Shown here: one piece after another, positions 12,840-12,941 of the stretch
Position numbering within the stretch: the stretch's first letter is position 1
Layout: every line of letters begins with the position of its first letter
Assembly (NCBI GenBank): GCA_034926785.1
Contig: JAYFQU010000031.1
Location: 1 to 12,941, forward strand
DNA: 12,941 bases
Source: UBA7703 sp034926785
Lineage (GTDB): Bacteria; Bacillota; Clostridia; Christensenellales; CAG-138
Reading direction: 5' to 3'
Made by a program: the position numbers and the translations under genes
The notes under the pieces: generated by a model
Databases searched by the model: none
The model's input: only the letters and a program-made list of their open reading frames with translations
What the model was told of the DNA's origin: nothing

Positions 12840-12941
12840 TTACGCGATGACTTCGGTGACGACGCCGGAAGCAACCGTGCGGCCGCCTTCGCGAATCGCG
12901 AAGCGAAGTCCCGTCTCGATGGCGATCGGCGTGATCAGCTG
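12840..12941 (-). CDS. tuf: Elongation factor Tu, C-terminal 33 residues (truncated by window edge)
   Basis: The minus strand reads QLITPIAIETGLRFAIREGG and continues RTVASGVVTEVIA before the stop. This is the end of domain III of EF-Tu, the GTPase that delivers aminoacyl-tRNA to the ribosome; GLRFAIREGGRTVxxGVVT is diagnostic. The rest of the gene lies beyond the right edge. The stop is followed closely by a strong terminator, so tuf is the last gene of its transcript. It converges on the DUF554 gene. Confidence 0.95.
   Translation of the reverse strand, partial: QLITPIAIETGLRFAIREGGRTVASGVVTEVIA

Overview
The window reads as a chromosomal core-genome segment of a moderately GC-rich Bacillota, most likely a Clostridia lineage. 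The basis is a canonical T-box leader on ileS, strong AGGAGG-type ribosome binding sites, sigma-A-like promoters (two with an extended TGnTATAAT -10), and the gene content. No transposase, integrase, phage gene, CRISPR array, rRNA or tRNA gene was seen.

Layout: (1) 1-138 is a hairpin-rich repeat (family R2), followed by a stem-loop and a YqhD-type iron alcohol dehydrogenase (minus strand). (2) A divergent plus-strand gene encodes a membrane protein with a Lys/Ala-rich, histone-H1-like N-terminal tail and a C-terminal His/Cys domain. (3) 2636-3107 holds two tandem copies of a second hairpin-rich repeat (family R1). (4) A divergent pair follows: an isochorismatase-fold hydrolase (minus) and a WYL-domain regulator (plus). 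(5) A third R1 copy lies between the regulator and serS. (6) argS-serS form a minus-strand operon. (7) ileS runs on the plus strand behind its own promoter and T-box riboswitch. (8) A DUF554 membrane protein gene follows, then a second R2 copy, and the window ends in the 3' end of tuf (minus strand, EF-Tu).

The coding content is ordinary: translation genes (serS, argS, ileS, tuf) with a few accessory metabolic, regulatory and membrane genes. The intergenic DNA is the notable part. Two unrelated repeat families, R1 (about 180 bp, three copies) and R2 (about 130-155 bp, two copies), each consist of a series of hairpins that are kept despite sequence drift, with at least one fully compensatory base-pair change. 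Wherever both sides are visible, the element sits between convergent genes and is sandwiched between two copies of one locus-specific terminator hairpin. That hairpin differs from locus to locus but matches across each element. In two loci the second hairpin has the inverted loop, so each convergent gene meets the same terminator in the same orientation. This is the best candidate for an undescribed system: a structured, probably mobile or recombination-propagated 3'-end cassette, loosely comparable to REP/BIME or BOX elements.

All functional calls come from reading motifs by eye. No database search or folding program was run.
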